In this document: positions 53,554 to 61,479 of the stretch, in pieces
Numbering within the stretch: the first letter of the stretch is position 1
How the letters are laid out: each line of letters starts with the position of its first letter
Assembly: GCF_002899825.2 (NCBI RefSeq)
Contig: NZ_PPED02000003.1
Span: 452,263-516,262 of the forward strand
DNA length: 64,000 nt
Source of the DNA: Chryseobacterium phosphatilyticum
Lineage (GTDB): Bacteria > Bacteroidota > Bacteroidia > Flavobacteriales > Weeksellaceae
Reading direction: 5' to 3'
Position numbers and translations under genes: made by a program
The notes under the pieces: generated by a model
What the model was told of the DNA's origin: nothing
Seen by the model: only the letters and a program-made list of their open reading frames with translations
The model's database searches: none

Positions 53554-53622
53554 TTAACAATATGACAATACCTCCAGACCCGACGAAGAGTTTGAAAGCC
53601 ACCACCAAATATTGTTGTTCAT
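53554..53622 (-). CDS. trpL: trp operon leader peptide with three consecutive Trp codons
   Basis: The minus-strand ATG at 53622 opens a 22-codon frame reading MNNNIWWWLSNSSSGLEVLS followed by Tyr-Cys and TAA. Codons 6-8 are TGG TGG TGG (53607-53599). It lies 98 bp before trpE, between a promoter and an intrinsic terminator. An in-frame ATG at 53631 could add three residues. When charged tRNA-Trp is scarce, a ribosome stalling at the Trp codons would change folding of the leader RNA and allow read-through into trpE. This gene is too short for normal gene finders. Confidence 0.88.
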   Translation of the reverse strand: MNNNIWWWLSNSSSGLEVLSYC

Positions 53623-53635
53623 TTTTAACATGGGA

Positions 53636-53669
53636 CAAATGTAGAAATTTTTTTAATATAAAAACCAAA
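53636..53669 (-). promoter_or_regulatory. Promoter of the trp operon
   Basis: The -7 box TACATTTG (53643-53636 on the minus strand) is preceded after 22 bp by a TTTG -33 element. Transcription would start about ten bases before trpL. Confidence 0.55.
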
Positions 53670-53708
53670 AATTATCAAAAAATACAAAAAATTAACATGG
53701 AGAGTTTG

Positions 53709-54353
53709 TTATTTCAAATGTTTAAGCTCTTCTTTGAGTTCCTGAAGTTTTGATTTGTATCCTTCTTCATTATAATATTTTATATAGTTTTCTAAAGCGG
53801 CAATATATTCTTCAATAAATTCTTTATTGGTTCTGTCTGCTTCATATTTAATTCTTGCAGAATTAACTGGGGCAAGCTTTGAATACTTATCTGCCATTTT
53901 CCCTTCTTCAGATTGGCCATAAAGTATAACAATATTTTTTTCATATCCCGGAATATATTTTACAGGAAAAGAAACTTCTGTTTGCGGGATTCTGATGGCG
54001 TTTTCGATAGGATAAATAGCCGCGGTTGTTGTAGAAAAGAAAGTTGAAATATACCTTCCGTCCTGTTTTTTTACAATAGCTTCATAATCGTGGATATACA
54101 TGTCATTCAGGGTAGAATTGGTTTCCACATCAGAGGTGATGATGGCTGTACTTTCTATTCCGTATTTGTTCAGAAACCATGCATTTAAAAACTGTCCGCC
54201 AAATCCGTTTAATATAGCCAGTGGAATGATAGGAATCAAAAACCAGGCTTTTTTGGTCAGATAGGAGAGAAGCCCAAAGAACACGAACAACAGAATCACA
54301 GTGTAAAAACCATGATGGCTGGTGAAAAACAGAATTTTTGAAATGAAAACCAT
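53709..54353 (-). CDS. Uncharacterised membrane-anchored protein
   Basis: The 214-residue protein has two N-terminal membrane helices (about 13-31 and 37-56). A soluble domain of beta strands follows (GIESTAIITSDVETNSTLND; YIHDYEAIVKKQDGRYISTFF; VSFPVKYIPGYEKNIVILYG), resembling small extracytoplasmic DUF3592-like domains. The tail is a helical, charged coiled coil (YIKYYNEEGYKSKLQELKEE). Function unknown. It is upstream of the trp promoter on the same strand but has no visible terminator between. Confidence 0.65.
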   Translation of the reverse strand: MVFISKILFFTSHHGFYTVILLFVFFGLLSYLTKKAWFLIPIIPLAILNGFGGQFLNAWFLNKYGIESTAIITSDVETNSTLNDMYIHDYEAIVKKQDGRYISTFFSTTTAAIYPIENAIRIPQTEVSFPVKYIPGYEKNIVILYGQSEEGKMADKYSKLAPVNSARIKYEADRTNKEFIEEYIAALENYIKYYNEEGYKSKLQELKEELKHLK

Positions 54354-54545
54354 GGATTAAATATAGCTATAATAATCTTTTGTTAAACGCCGGGATCGCA
54401 AAGATGTCATTAAATTACTGTTAAAACGGCCACAAAGGCATTTCACTTAGCAAAGTCTTTGTCATTAGCTAAACGAAGTTCCCTTGCGAACTAAAAAAAT
54501 AAAGTTTTGCCATAATTACTTTGTGAACATAGCATTTAAAAACAA

Positions 54546-55007
54546 CTATTTTACTGGTTCAGACAAAGGAATATCAGGAGTTCCACTGTAAAAAACAATC
54601 AGAGTCACTCCTTTATCCCCGGTTTTTCCTCTGTGTACGATGTTAACCATCTCTGGAAGAACCTGGCCTTTACGAATCCACTGTGTTTTACCGTCTTCTT
54701 TTCTTTCCACCTGAATTTCACCTTTTTCTACATAAGCCGCATTAATCACAGGATGCTTATGCCAGTCTAATGCTTTATTGGGAGGTACAGCAATCTTAAG
54801 AACGGAAATTTCCGGTTGTGTAGCAGGATAGGCCGGATATAATGTTCCATCCCATGATTTGGTTGTCTTTAATAAGGTTACAGATTCAATTTTATCAGAA
54901 TATTCTGAATGAGGATCGTCTGATGAGTTATTACAAGACAAGGTAAGAGAAAAGAATACTGCAGCTAAAACAGTACTTAATAAACTTTTTTTAGTCATAC
55001 GCTTCAT
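54546..55007 (-). CDS. Cupin-domain lipoprotein
   Basis: The 153-residue protein has a lipoprotein signal peptide (Cys25 in LTLSC) and a single cupin barrel: KIAVPPNKALDWHKHPVINAAYVEKGEIQV carries the HxH-x-E-like metal motif (split across about 76-100), with VNIVHRGKTGDKGVTLIVFY as the second motif. It sits on the periplasmic side. Substrate unknown; it may be a metal-dependent isomerase, oxygenase or a binding protein. A TATTTTTG -7 box lies at 55052-55045. Confidence 0.8.
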   Translation of the reverse strand: MKRMTKKSLLSTVLAAVFFSLTLSCNNSSDDPHSEYSDKIESVTLLKTTKSWDGTLYPAYPATQPEISVLKIAVPPNKALDWHKHPVINAAYVEKGEIQVERKEDGKTQWIRKGQVLPEMVNIVHRGKTGDKGVTLIVFYSGTPDIPLSEPVK

Positions 55008-55174
55008 ATTAATAGATTGATTTTGGTTTGGATAATTTGGTATGCAAAAATAATAAGCTAATTTAATTATCCCTAATTATCGAATTATTTTTTTAAGGAT
55101 TGGATTAAAACTTAATCCTTAAAAAATATTTCTCAAAGACAACATTTGTCATAAGTTTAAAAGTTTATTTTTTA

Positions 55175-55182
55175 TACTTTTG
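55175..55182 (+). promoter_or_regulatory. -7 box (TACTTTTG) of the lipoprotein-cytochrome-rlmF operon
   Basis: TACTTTTG lies 18 bp before the ATG at 55201. Confidence 0.45.
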
Positions 55183-55200
55183 CTAGCAAATTAGAAAAAA

Positions 55201-55413
55201 ATGAAAAAAGTATTAGCAATCGCATTTATCGGAGGTTTATTATTAGCTAGCTGTTCTAAAAAAGCAGATCACTCATTACAGGACAGTAACACAATGCTTG
55301 AAGAACCTGCAGCAACTCCTGTTGTGGATTCTACAGCTAAACCTGCCGCTGCTCCTGCTGCTGCAACTCCTGCTCCTGAAGCTGCTAAAACAGATTCTAC
55401 TGCGAAGAAATAA
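55201..55413 (+). CDS. Small Ala/Pro-rich lipoprotein
   Basis: The 70-residue protein has a lipoprotein signal peptide with Cys18 (GGLLLASC) and a low-complexity Ala/Pro/Thr tail with DSTAK repeats (VVDSTAKPAAAPAAATP; KTDSTAKK). No folded domain is visible. Its stop overlaps the ATG of the cytochrome gene by one base, so the two are coupled. Small lipoproteins of this kind are common in flavobacteria. Confidence 0.75.
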   Translation: MKKVLAIAFIGGLLLASCSKKADHSLQDSNTMLEEPAATPVVDSTAKPAAAPAAATPAPEAAKTDSTAKK

Positions 55414-55787
55414 TGAAAAAAATATTTTTGGCAGGAATTTTAGGTCTTCTGACCATTTCCTGTTCTAAAAAAGAAAATACAGCTGAAGTGGCCGCTTCTT
55501 CTGAGTCAGCTGCAGTCTCAGAACCTGCAAAATCTAATCTTTCCGGTGATCAGATCATCGAAACTTTAGATTGTTCAGGATGCCATTCAGCAACAGAGAG
55601 AATGATAGGACCTTCTTATCAGGAAATTGCCAATAAATATTCTGAAAAAGATATTGATTTATTGGCCTCCAAAATTATAGAAGGCGGAAGTGGAGTTTGG
55701 GGTGGTGTCCCTATGGCAGCCCATCCACAGGTATCTAAAGAAGATGCTAAAAAGATGGTAGAATATATTTTAAGTCAGAAAAAATAA
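55413..55787 (+). CDS. Small c-type cytochrome lipoprotein
   Basis: The 124-residue protein has a lipobox (Cys17 in LLTISC), an Ala/Ser/Glu linker, and one cytochrome c domain. The heme motif is CSGCH at 54-58 and the likely distal Met ligand is in GGVPMAAHPQVS near residue 104. It should sit on the periplasmic side and carry single electrons. It lies between a small lipoprotein and rlmF in one unit. Confidence 0.9.
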   Translation: MKKIFLAGILGLLTISCSKKENTAEVAASSESAAVSEPAKSNLSGDQIIETLDCSGCHSATERMIGPSYQEIANKYSEKDIDLLASKIIEGGSGVWGGVPMAAHPQVSKEDAKKMVEYILSQKK

Positions 55788-56714
55788 ATGTCTACTGAAA
55801 AATCCAGTCTGCACACAAGAAATCTGCATCGCGATCCATATGATTTTGAGCAGCTTATTTCTTGTGTGCCGGAACTGAAGCATTATGTCTATGTTAATGC
55901 TTATCAGACAACAACGATTAATTTTAGTATTCCTAAAGCGGTAAAGTTGTTGAATAAGGCATTATTGGAGCATTTTTATCATGTTGAAAACTGGGATATT
56001 CCTGATACTAACTTATGTCCTCCCATCCCGGGAAGGGCAGATTATGTGCACTATATTGCAGATCTGTTAGCAGAATCATCCGGTGAAATTCCGGCAGGAG
56101 CTGCTGTAAAAGGTCTGGATATAGGAACCGGAGCCAATCTTGTCTATCCTTTAATCGCTCACCGGTCTTACGGCTGGCAGATGCTGGGAACCGATATCAA
56201 TGGAGATTCTCTTAAAAATGCACAGGAGATTTTAGACCAAAATCAGGATCTTCTTCCGGTAATTCAATTACAACAACAGCCTGATCCCAAGCATATTTTT
56301 AAAAATATTCTGAAATCTGATGACCGGTTCACATTTTCGATGTGCAATCCTCCTTTCCATGATTCTGAAGAATCTGCCATAAAAGGTAACATCAGGAAAA
56401 CAAAAAATCTTAGTAAATCAAAAAAGAAACCTTTGCTTAATTTCGGAGGGCAACAGTCTGAGTTATGGTGTGAGGGTGGTGAACTGGCTTTTATCAGTAC
56501 AATGATTCAGGAAAGTGCACAATATTCTTCACAGATTCTCTGGTTCACCTGTCTGGTTTCTAAGAAAGATAATTTACCAAAGCTGAACGCTCTTTTAAAG
56601 AAAGCAAAAGTTGCAGATTTTAAAACTATTGAGATGGCTCAGGGACAGAAAATAAGCAGAATGCTGGCTTGGACGTTTATTCCCCAAAAGGAGAGGAGAA
56701 CGTGGTTTGTTTAA
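55788..56714 (+). CDS. rlmF: 23S rRNA (adenine(1618)-N6)-methyltransferase RlmF
   Basis: RlmF adds a methyl group to A1618 of 23S rRNA. The 308-residue protein has the N-terminal conserved HTRNLHRDPYDFEQLI, the SAM site GLDIGTGANLVYPLI (about 109-123), the catalytic CNPPFHDSEE (about 186-195) and the late WTCL/F-type strand. It begins at the base after the cytochrome stop codon, so it is co-translated with that gene. Confidence 0.95.
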   Translation: MSTEKSSLHTRNLHRDPYDFEQLISCVPELKHYVYVNAYQTTTINFSIPKAVKLLNKALLEHFYHVENWDIPDTNLCPPIPGRADYVHYIADLLAESSGEIPAGAAVKGLDIGTGANLVYPLIAHRSYGWQMLGTDINGDSLKNAQEILDQNQDLLPVIQLQQQPDPKHIFKNILKSDDRFTFSMCNPPFHDSEESAIKGNIRKTKNLSKSKKKPLLNFGGQQSELWCEGGELAFISTMIQESAQYSSQILWFTCLVSKKDNLPKLNALLKKAKVADFKTIEMAQGQKISRMLAWTFIPQKERRTWFV

Positions 56715-56820
56715 AGTTCATAAGATAATAGTTAATAGTTCATCTTCCGTACCTGATACCCCATATCACGCATCTGAACTCCATATCAGGTCTACATTTT
56801 AAAATTTCTGAAAAAATCAA

Positions 56821-56851
56821 TTGACGGGCAAGGCAAAAATGCCTAAATTTG
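56821..56851 (+). promoter_or_regulatory. Promoter of lysS
   Basis: TTG (56821-56823), 20 bp, then TAAATTTG (56844-56851), 22 bp before the ATG at 56874. Confidence 0.7.
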
Positions 56852-56873
56852 TACGCTTTTAGAAAAATAAGAA

Positions 56874-58571
56874 ATGCAATTATCAGAACAAGAAATCATT
56901 AGAAGAGAAAAGCTGAATAAGCTTACTGAAATGGGGATTAATGCGTTCCCTGCGGATGAGTATACCATTACAGATACTACAGAATCTATAAAACAGGACT
57001 TTTCTGAAAGTAAACAGGTTAAGATCGCTGGTAGATTAATGTCCCGCAGAATTCAGGGGAAGGCTTCTTTCGCGGAATTGCAGGATTCTAAAGGAAAAAT
57101 TCAGGTTTACTTCAACAGAGACGAGATTTGTCCGGGAGAAGATAAAGAATTATATAACGAAGTTTACAAACACCTTTTAGATATTGGTGATATTATCGGT
57201 ATTGAAGGAGAGTTGTTTACCACTCAGGTAGGAGAGAAGACGGTTTTAGTAAAGAACTTTACGCTTCTTACTAAAGCTTTACGTCCACTTCCTCAGGCAA
57301 AAACTGATGAGAATGGAGTAGTACATGACGGATTTACGGATCCAGAGCTTAGATACAGACAACGTTATGTAGATTTAACAGTAAATCCTCAGGTAAAAGA
57401 AATTTTCGTAAAGAGAACAAAATTGTTCAATGCGATGAGAACTTTCTTTAATGATGCCGGGTATTTTGAGGTTGAAACTCCAATCCTGCAGTCGATTCCT
57501 GGTGGAGCAGCTGCCAAACCTTTTATCACGCATCATAATGCTTTGGATATTCCATTATATTTAAGAATTGCCAACGAATTGTATCTGAAAAGATTGATCG
57601 TAGGTGGTTTTGACGGAGTATATGAGTTTTCTAAAAACTTCAGGAATGAAGGAATGGACAGAACTCACAACCCGGAGTTTACAGCAATGGAGATCTATGT
57701 AGCTTATAAAGATTACAACTGGATGATGGATTTCACGGAGAAATTATTAGAATTCTGTGCAATCCAGGTAAATGGAACTACAACAGCTACATTCGGAGAA
57801 CATAATGTAGACTTCAAAGCTCCATATCCAAGAGTTTCCATGACGGAGGCTATCCTGAAATTTACGGGTTTTGATATCACAGGAAAGACTGAGAAGGAGT
57901 TGTATGATTTTGCGAAGTCGATCGGTATCGAAGTGAATGAAACGATGGGGAAAGGAAAATTAATTGATGAGATCTTCGGTGAGAAATGTGAAGGAAACTT
58001 CATTCAACCTACTTTCATCACAGATTATCCGGTTGAAATGTCTCCATTGACTAAAAAGCATAGAAGCAAAGAAGGTTTAACGGAGCGTTTTGAATTAATG
58101 GTGTGTGGTAAAGAAATCGCCAACGCTTATTCAGAGCTTAACGATCCGATTGATCAAAGAGAGCGTTTTGAAGCTCAGATGGCTCTTTCTGAAAGAGGTG
58201 ATGATGAAGCTATGTTTATCGATCAGGATTTCTTAAGAGCTCTTGAGTACGGGATGCCACCCACTTCAGGATTAGGAATCGGAATGGACAGACTGATCAT
58301 GTTCTTAACGAACAATGCATCGATCCAGGAAGTATTATTCTTCCCTCAGATGAGACCTGAAAAAGCAGTTCCGCAAATTGAATTAGGTGAGGATGAAAAA
58401 GTAATCCTTGAAATCCTTAACTCTCAGGAAGAAGCAATGTCTTTAACTGAAGTGAAGGAAAGAAGCCAGTTGTCAGGTAAGAAATGGGACAAAGCTTCTA
58501 AAACTTTGACAAAGAATAATATTGTGAAAGTAGAGAAAATTGACGAAGTTCTTTTGATGAAACTCGCATAG
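56874..58571 (+). CDS. lysS: Lysine-tRNA ligase (class II)
   Basis: This enzyme charges tRNA-Lys. The 565-residue protein has the N-terminal OB-fold (VKIAGRLMSRRIQGKASFAEL), motif 1 (VETPILQSIPGGAAAKPF), motif 2 (FRNEGMDRTHNPEFTAME) and motif 3 (GLGIGMDRLIM). Bacterial LysRS is normally near 500 residues; here about 65 extra C-terminal residues (from GEDEKVILEIL; with SLTEVKERSQLSGKKWDKAS) look like a small winged-helix-type domain. Single gene with its own promoter and terminator. Confidence 0.96.
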   Translation: MQLSEQEIIRREKLNKLTEMGINAFPADEYTITDTTESIKQDFSESKQVKIAGRLMSRRIQGKASFAELQDSKGKIQVYFNRDEICPGEDKELYNEVYKHLLDIGDIIGIEGELFTTQVGEKTVLVKNFTLLTKALRPLPQAKTDENGVVHDGFTDPELRYRQRYVDLTVNPQVKEIFVKRTKLFNAMRTFFNDAGYFEVETPILQSIPGGAAAKPFITHHNALDIPLYLRIANELYLKRLIVGGFDGVYEFSKNFRNEGMDRTHNPEFTAMEIYVAYKDYNWMMDFTEKLLEFCAIQVNGTTTATFGEHNVDFKAPYPRVSMTEAILKFTGFDITGKTEKELYDFAKSIGIEVNETMGKGKLIDEIFGEKCEGNFIQPTFITDYPVEMSPLTKKHRSKEGLTERFELMVCGKEIANAYSELNDPIDQRERFEAQMALSERGDDEAMFIDQDFLRALEYGMPPTSGLGIGMDRLIMFLTNNASIQEVLFFPQMRPEKAVPQIELGEDEKVILEILNSQEEAMSLTEVKERSQLSGKKWDKASKTLTKNNIVKVEKIDEVLLMKLA

Positions 58572-58590
58572 TTTTATTAAAACAGATATA

Positions 58591-58627
58591 AAAAAACCGG
58601 TACAGACTTAGTGTGTACCGGTTTTTT
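58591..58627. terminator. Bidirectional terminator between lysS and the TPR-HTH regulator
   Basis: A perfect 14-bp stem (AAAAAACCGGTACA and complement) with a 9-nt loop carries A and T runs on its two sides. Confidence 0.88.
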
Positions 58628-58651
58628 ATATAATAACATTCAGCAGTAGTA

Positions 58652-60319
58652 TTATATAATTTTGATATTTTGTATGAAATTTTCTATGCTTTCTTCTTTT
58701 GGTATGGTGAATTTTTTTTTCAGTCTGTGCTTAGCCACTCTCACTGTATTCAGGTCAGATTTTGTATAATTTGAAATCTGTTGATTATTCATGTGAAGAT
58801 AAATGAAAGATGCATATTTTATGTCAAGGGGTGTTAATTTATTTTTTGACATGATTTTTAGCTGATTAAAGAAATTAGGATGAATCTCAAGCACAGTTTG
58901 TTGAAGTTGGTCAAAATTATTATCAAGGAATCGCTCTTCTTTTAACAATTTATCAATATTAATATCGGATTGCTCTTTCGTTTTATTTTTAATTTCTGTA
59001 AGTACTGAGTTTTTATGGGAAAGTTGCAGGGTGGTTGCCAGATATTTTTTTCGAATGACTTCCTGCTCCGCTTTTAAGCGAGCCTGTTCCGCATTAAGTA
59101 ATTTATTTTTCTGTATATATATTTTTCTTCGGTATCGAATTAAAAGTGTCAGTAGGATAATGATAACAGTAGAAAAAATAACAAAACCTATGTACAAATA
59201 CCGCTCTGTCTTTAACATTTTATTTTTTTCTTCAAGAATACTTTTCTTTTTTTCTGATTGATAAAAGGCTTCGAGAATTTTATTATTTTCCTCAAATCTC
59301 GCTTCAATAAGAATATTTTTTTCCTTTTCAAATTGTAAAGCTTCTTTATATTTTCCCATTTCCTCGTAGCCAAAAGAAATATTATTTATGAGTATGATCA
59401 GGCTAAAGACCGGGATCTTTTTATTATGTCTTAATGAATAGGCTTTCAGGCGATAGGCAACTGCTTCAGAGTAATTTTTATTTGATGAATGGATATATCC
59501 TAAGTTAGTGTATACCGAAAATATTAAGTCTGCGATATCAGGCTTATTTTTGTTTTCATCAAGAATTTTTTTAAATATTCCTATGGCGGCCTCTGTTTTG
59601 TTCTGCCGGGTTAAGACTGTAGCCTGGTTAATATCATAGACGATAAGCATAATGTTTCGGGCTGCTGTATAGGTCACTTTTTGAGCATTCCAATAATATA
59701 GTTGCTGATAAAAACGTACACTATCAATTGCTTCTTTTTTCTGATCGCATATATAATAAACCAGAAAGTCGTTGATTGCCATGCTTATATTTACCCTATT
59801 GCCTGATTTTTTGGCATATTCAAAACTTTTTAAATAATTCTGAAGTTTTTCTTTCTGATTGACGTGTTCAAAAATTAATCTGTTTCTCATGCAATATAGA
59901 TTACTGAGCAGAAAGTTTTCATCAGAATATTGCTGTAAAAGATGCAATGCTTCATTGAATGTTTTTATAAATAATGTTTTTTTATTTAAATTTTTATAAA
60001 ACAAGGCATATCCGTACTCTACATAAATTTTATAGCGGGGGTTATCACTGTTATTTGCCAGTTGTTTTAATTTTTCAAGTACTTTGATCTGCTCATATGG
60101 ATTATTCTTTTCTGGTTTCATTGATAAATAATACATCATGGCCACATATCCCAGAATCTGATCTGTTTCATTTTTTGAAGCGATCAACTCGAAATCGATC
60201 TGATGCTTTGCCTTATTATATTCCCTGGCAAATAATTTTGCATAGACCTGCTGAAATATCTGATGACGATCAGTTTGTGAAAAACAATCCTGAGAAAAGC
60301 ATACCATAACTAAAAACAC
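58652..60319 (-). CDS. TPR-containing membrane regulator with C-terminal LuxR-like HTH
   Basis: The 555-residue protein has a short N-terminal signal-like segment and about ten TPR-like helical repeats (to about 360). One membrane helix (YIGFVIFSTVIIILLTLL, about 376-394), a charged coiled coil and a C-terminal helix-turn-helix (LTPLDIKYASFIYLHMNNQQ ... TVRVAKHRLKKKF) follow. This layout is common in Bacteroidota: a periplasmic TPR sensor joined to a cytoplasmic DNA-binding domain. The start is uncertain: GTG at 60319 or ATG at 60307; the hydrophobic stretch continues upstream without an ATG. Target genes unknown. Confidence 0.78.
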   Translation of the reverse strand: MFLVMVCFSQDCFSQTDRHQIFQQVYAKLFAREYNKAKHQIDFELIASKNETDQILGYVAMMYYLSMKPEKNNPYEQIKVLEKLKQLANNSDNPRYKIYVEYGYALFYKNLNKKTLFIKTFNEALHLLQQYSDENFLLSNLYCMRNRLIFEHVNQKEKLQNYLKSFEYAKKSGNRVNISMAINDFLVYYICDQKKEAIDSVRFYQQLYYWNAQKVTYTAARNIMLIVYDINQATVLTRQNKTEAAIGIFKKILDENKNKPDIADLIFSVYTNLGYIHSSNKNYSEAVAYRLKAYSLRHNKKIPVFSLIILINNISFGYEEMGKYKEALQFEKEKNILIEARFEENNKILEAFYQSEKKKSILEEKNKMLKTERYLYIGFVIFSTVIIILLTLLIRYRRKIYIQKNKLLNAEQARLKAEQEVIRKKYLATTLQLSHKNSVLTEIKNKTKEQSDINIDKLLKEERFLDNNFDQLQQTVLEIHPNFFNQLKIMSKNKLTPLDIKYASFIYLHMNNQQISNYTKSDLNTVRVAKHRLKKKFTIPKEESIENFIQNIKII

Positions 60320-60510
60320 TATTCTTTTATATATAAAAACATAATTACAAATAAAAATTAAAATAGATAATTGTAAAATTTACTTATAATCAGATGTTTA
60401 TGTTGATGTAACAGCTCGTAATTCCCTATGTAATGAAATGTAATGGTTGTTTTTTTTTATAAATTAATATTTGGTTCACCTTTGTCATAGAAATTTTAAT
60501 TGTAGAAAAA

Positions 60511-60924
60511 ATGAATAATTTTAAAGATATCCATATGGGACAGATGATAGAAAAGGAGGTTGTGGAACGTGGTATAGAAATCTCATATCTTTGCAAATTT
60601 TTGAAATGTATAGAAGCGGACATCACAGAGATGTATCAGTGTAAAAGCCTTGATTCAGAGATTTTATTATCCTGGAGTAAGATTTTGCAATATGACCTTT
60701 TCAGAATCTATTCTCAACATCTTATCTTCTACTCTCCACTTTCCAGGAATAATCTTTTACCTGTAAAAACAACATTACCCCAATTTCGTAAAAACATTTA
60801 CAGCAAAGAAGTTATTGATTTTATTCTTGAACTGTATCATACAAAACAAATGACCAGAATGGAAATAATAGAACATTACGGGATCCCAAGAGCAGCAATA
60901 CAAAGATGGATTTATAAGTATTAA
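60511..60924 (+). CDS. Small protein with two helix-turn-helix-like segments
   Basis: The 137-residue protein has an N-terminal HTH-like part (MIEKEVVERGIEISYLCKFL, then EADITEMYQCKSLDSEILLS) and a C-terminal HTH (YHTKQMTRMEIIEHYGIPRA followed by AIQRWIYKY) like that of transposase or resolvase N-termini. I recall similar small proteins as frequent in Chryseobacterium, often in several copies, but cannot check this here. It may be a regulator or a domesticated transposase fragment. Followed by a 16-bp imperfect inverted repeat and a terminator. Confidence 0.65.
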   Translation: MNNFKDIHMGQMIEKEVVERGIEISYLCKFLKCIEADITEMYQCKSLDSEILLSWSKILQYDLFRIYSQHLIFYSPLSRNNLLPVKTTLPQFRKNIYSKEVIDFILELYHTKQMTRMEIIEHYGIPRAAIQRWIYKY

Positions 60925-60974
60925 AACTATACTAACGTAAAAAAGTACTCGTGTACTAATTATTCTCTTTTCCA

Positions 60975-61083
60975 GAGGTTGGAAGCTCATCATGTTTCCT
61001 TCATTCAGGCAATTTGATTGGTAATGCTATAAATACTGTTAGCTTTAACCTTTTAATTTGCTTAAATGGAAACTTCCAACCTC
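60975..61083. repeat. Imperfect inverted repeat (GAGGTTGGAAG...GTTTCC / GGAAACTTCCAACCTC)
   Basis: The left arm GAGGTTGGAAG (60975-60985) plus GTTTCC (60994-60999), interrupted by 8-9 bases, matches the complement of the continuous right arm at 61068-61083. About 68 bp lie between the arms. It could be the ends of a small mobile element or a leader structure. Confidence 0.45.
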
Positions 61084-61210
61084 TTATTTTTTATCAAAAA
61101 CGTGAATTGAGAATGAAAAAATTAAAATAAATAAAGTGTGAAACCATGAAAGAGAAGTTTCGAACTTCGAAATCTCAAATTTTACCTAATAATCAGGTTA
61201 AACAGATGCA

Positions 61211-61250
61211 AAACCGGAACAGAATCAGTCTGTTCCGGTTTCTTTTTTTT
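61211..61250 (+). terminator. Strong intrinsic terminator upstream of gltB
   Basis: A perfect 13-bp stem (AAACCGGAACAGA and complement, 5-nt loop) is followed by CTTTTTTTT. Confidence 0.85.
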
Positions 61251-61451
61251 TCTAGGATTACTTAATTTTATTATTAATTGCTTGGAGTTTATAGATTAAT
61301 ATTCTGTATTTTTGTTATTTAATGTGTATGTATTTGTTGTTTTTGTGATGTTATGTTTATTTATTGTTTCGTTTTATTGAATAAAATTATTCTATGAATA
61401 TATTTTATTGAAATAAATGTAATTTATATTTTTTGGGATTATTCTTTTCAT

Positions 61452-61459
61452 TACATTTG
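61452..61459 (+). promoter_or_regulatory. Candidate gltB -7 box (TACATTTG)
   Basis: TACATTTG lies 20 bp before the gltB ATG at 61480. A second candidate, TATTTTTG, lies at 61307-61314. Neither has an ideal -33 spacing. Confidence 0.4.
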
Positions 61460-61479
61460 ATATGAAAATGAATATGTAG

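Larger units (their letters stand above)
60925..61479. other. 555-bp intergenic region between the HTH gene and gltB
   Basis: It holds the inverted repeat at 60975-61083, a small dyad with TTCGAA cores at 61151-61175, a strong terminator at 61211-61250 and two possible -7 boxes for gltB (TATTTTTG at 61307-61314 and TACATTTG at 61452-61459). No convincing gene is seen. Confidence 0.5.

Noticed and set aside
53571..53700. Possible T-box or TRAP-type control of trp genes
   Set aside because: No T-box sequence or series of GAG/UAG repeats is visible; the leader peptide with Trp codons explains the region better.
56752..56793. ACCTGATA ... TATCAGGT inverted repeat before lysS
   Set aside because: An 8-bp stem with a loop of about 25 nt and no T run; too weak for a regulatory call.
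61145..61264. Short 39-codon frame starting MKEKFRTSKSQ before gltB
   Set aside because: It runs through a strong terminator hairpin and its T run, with no sign of conserved coding.
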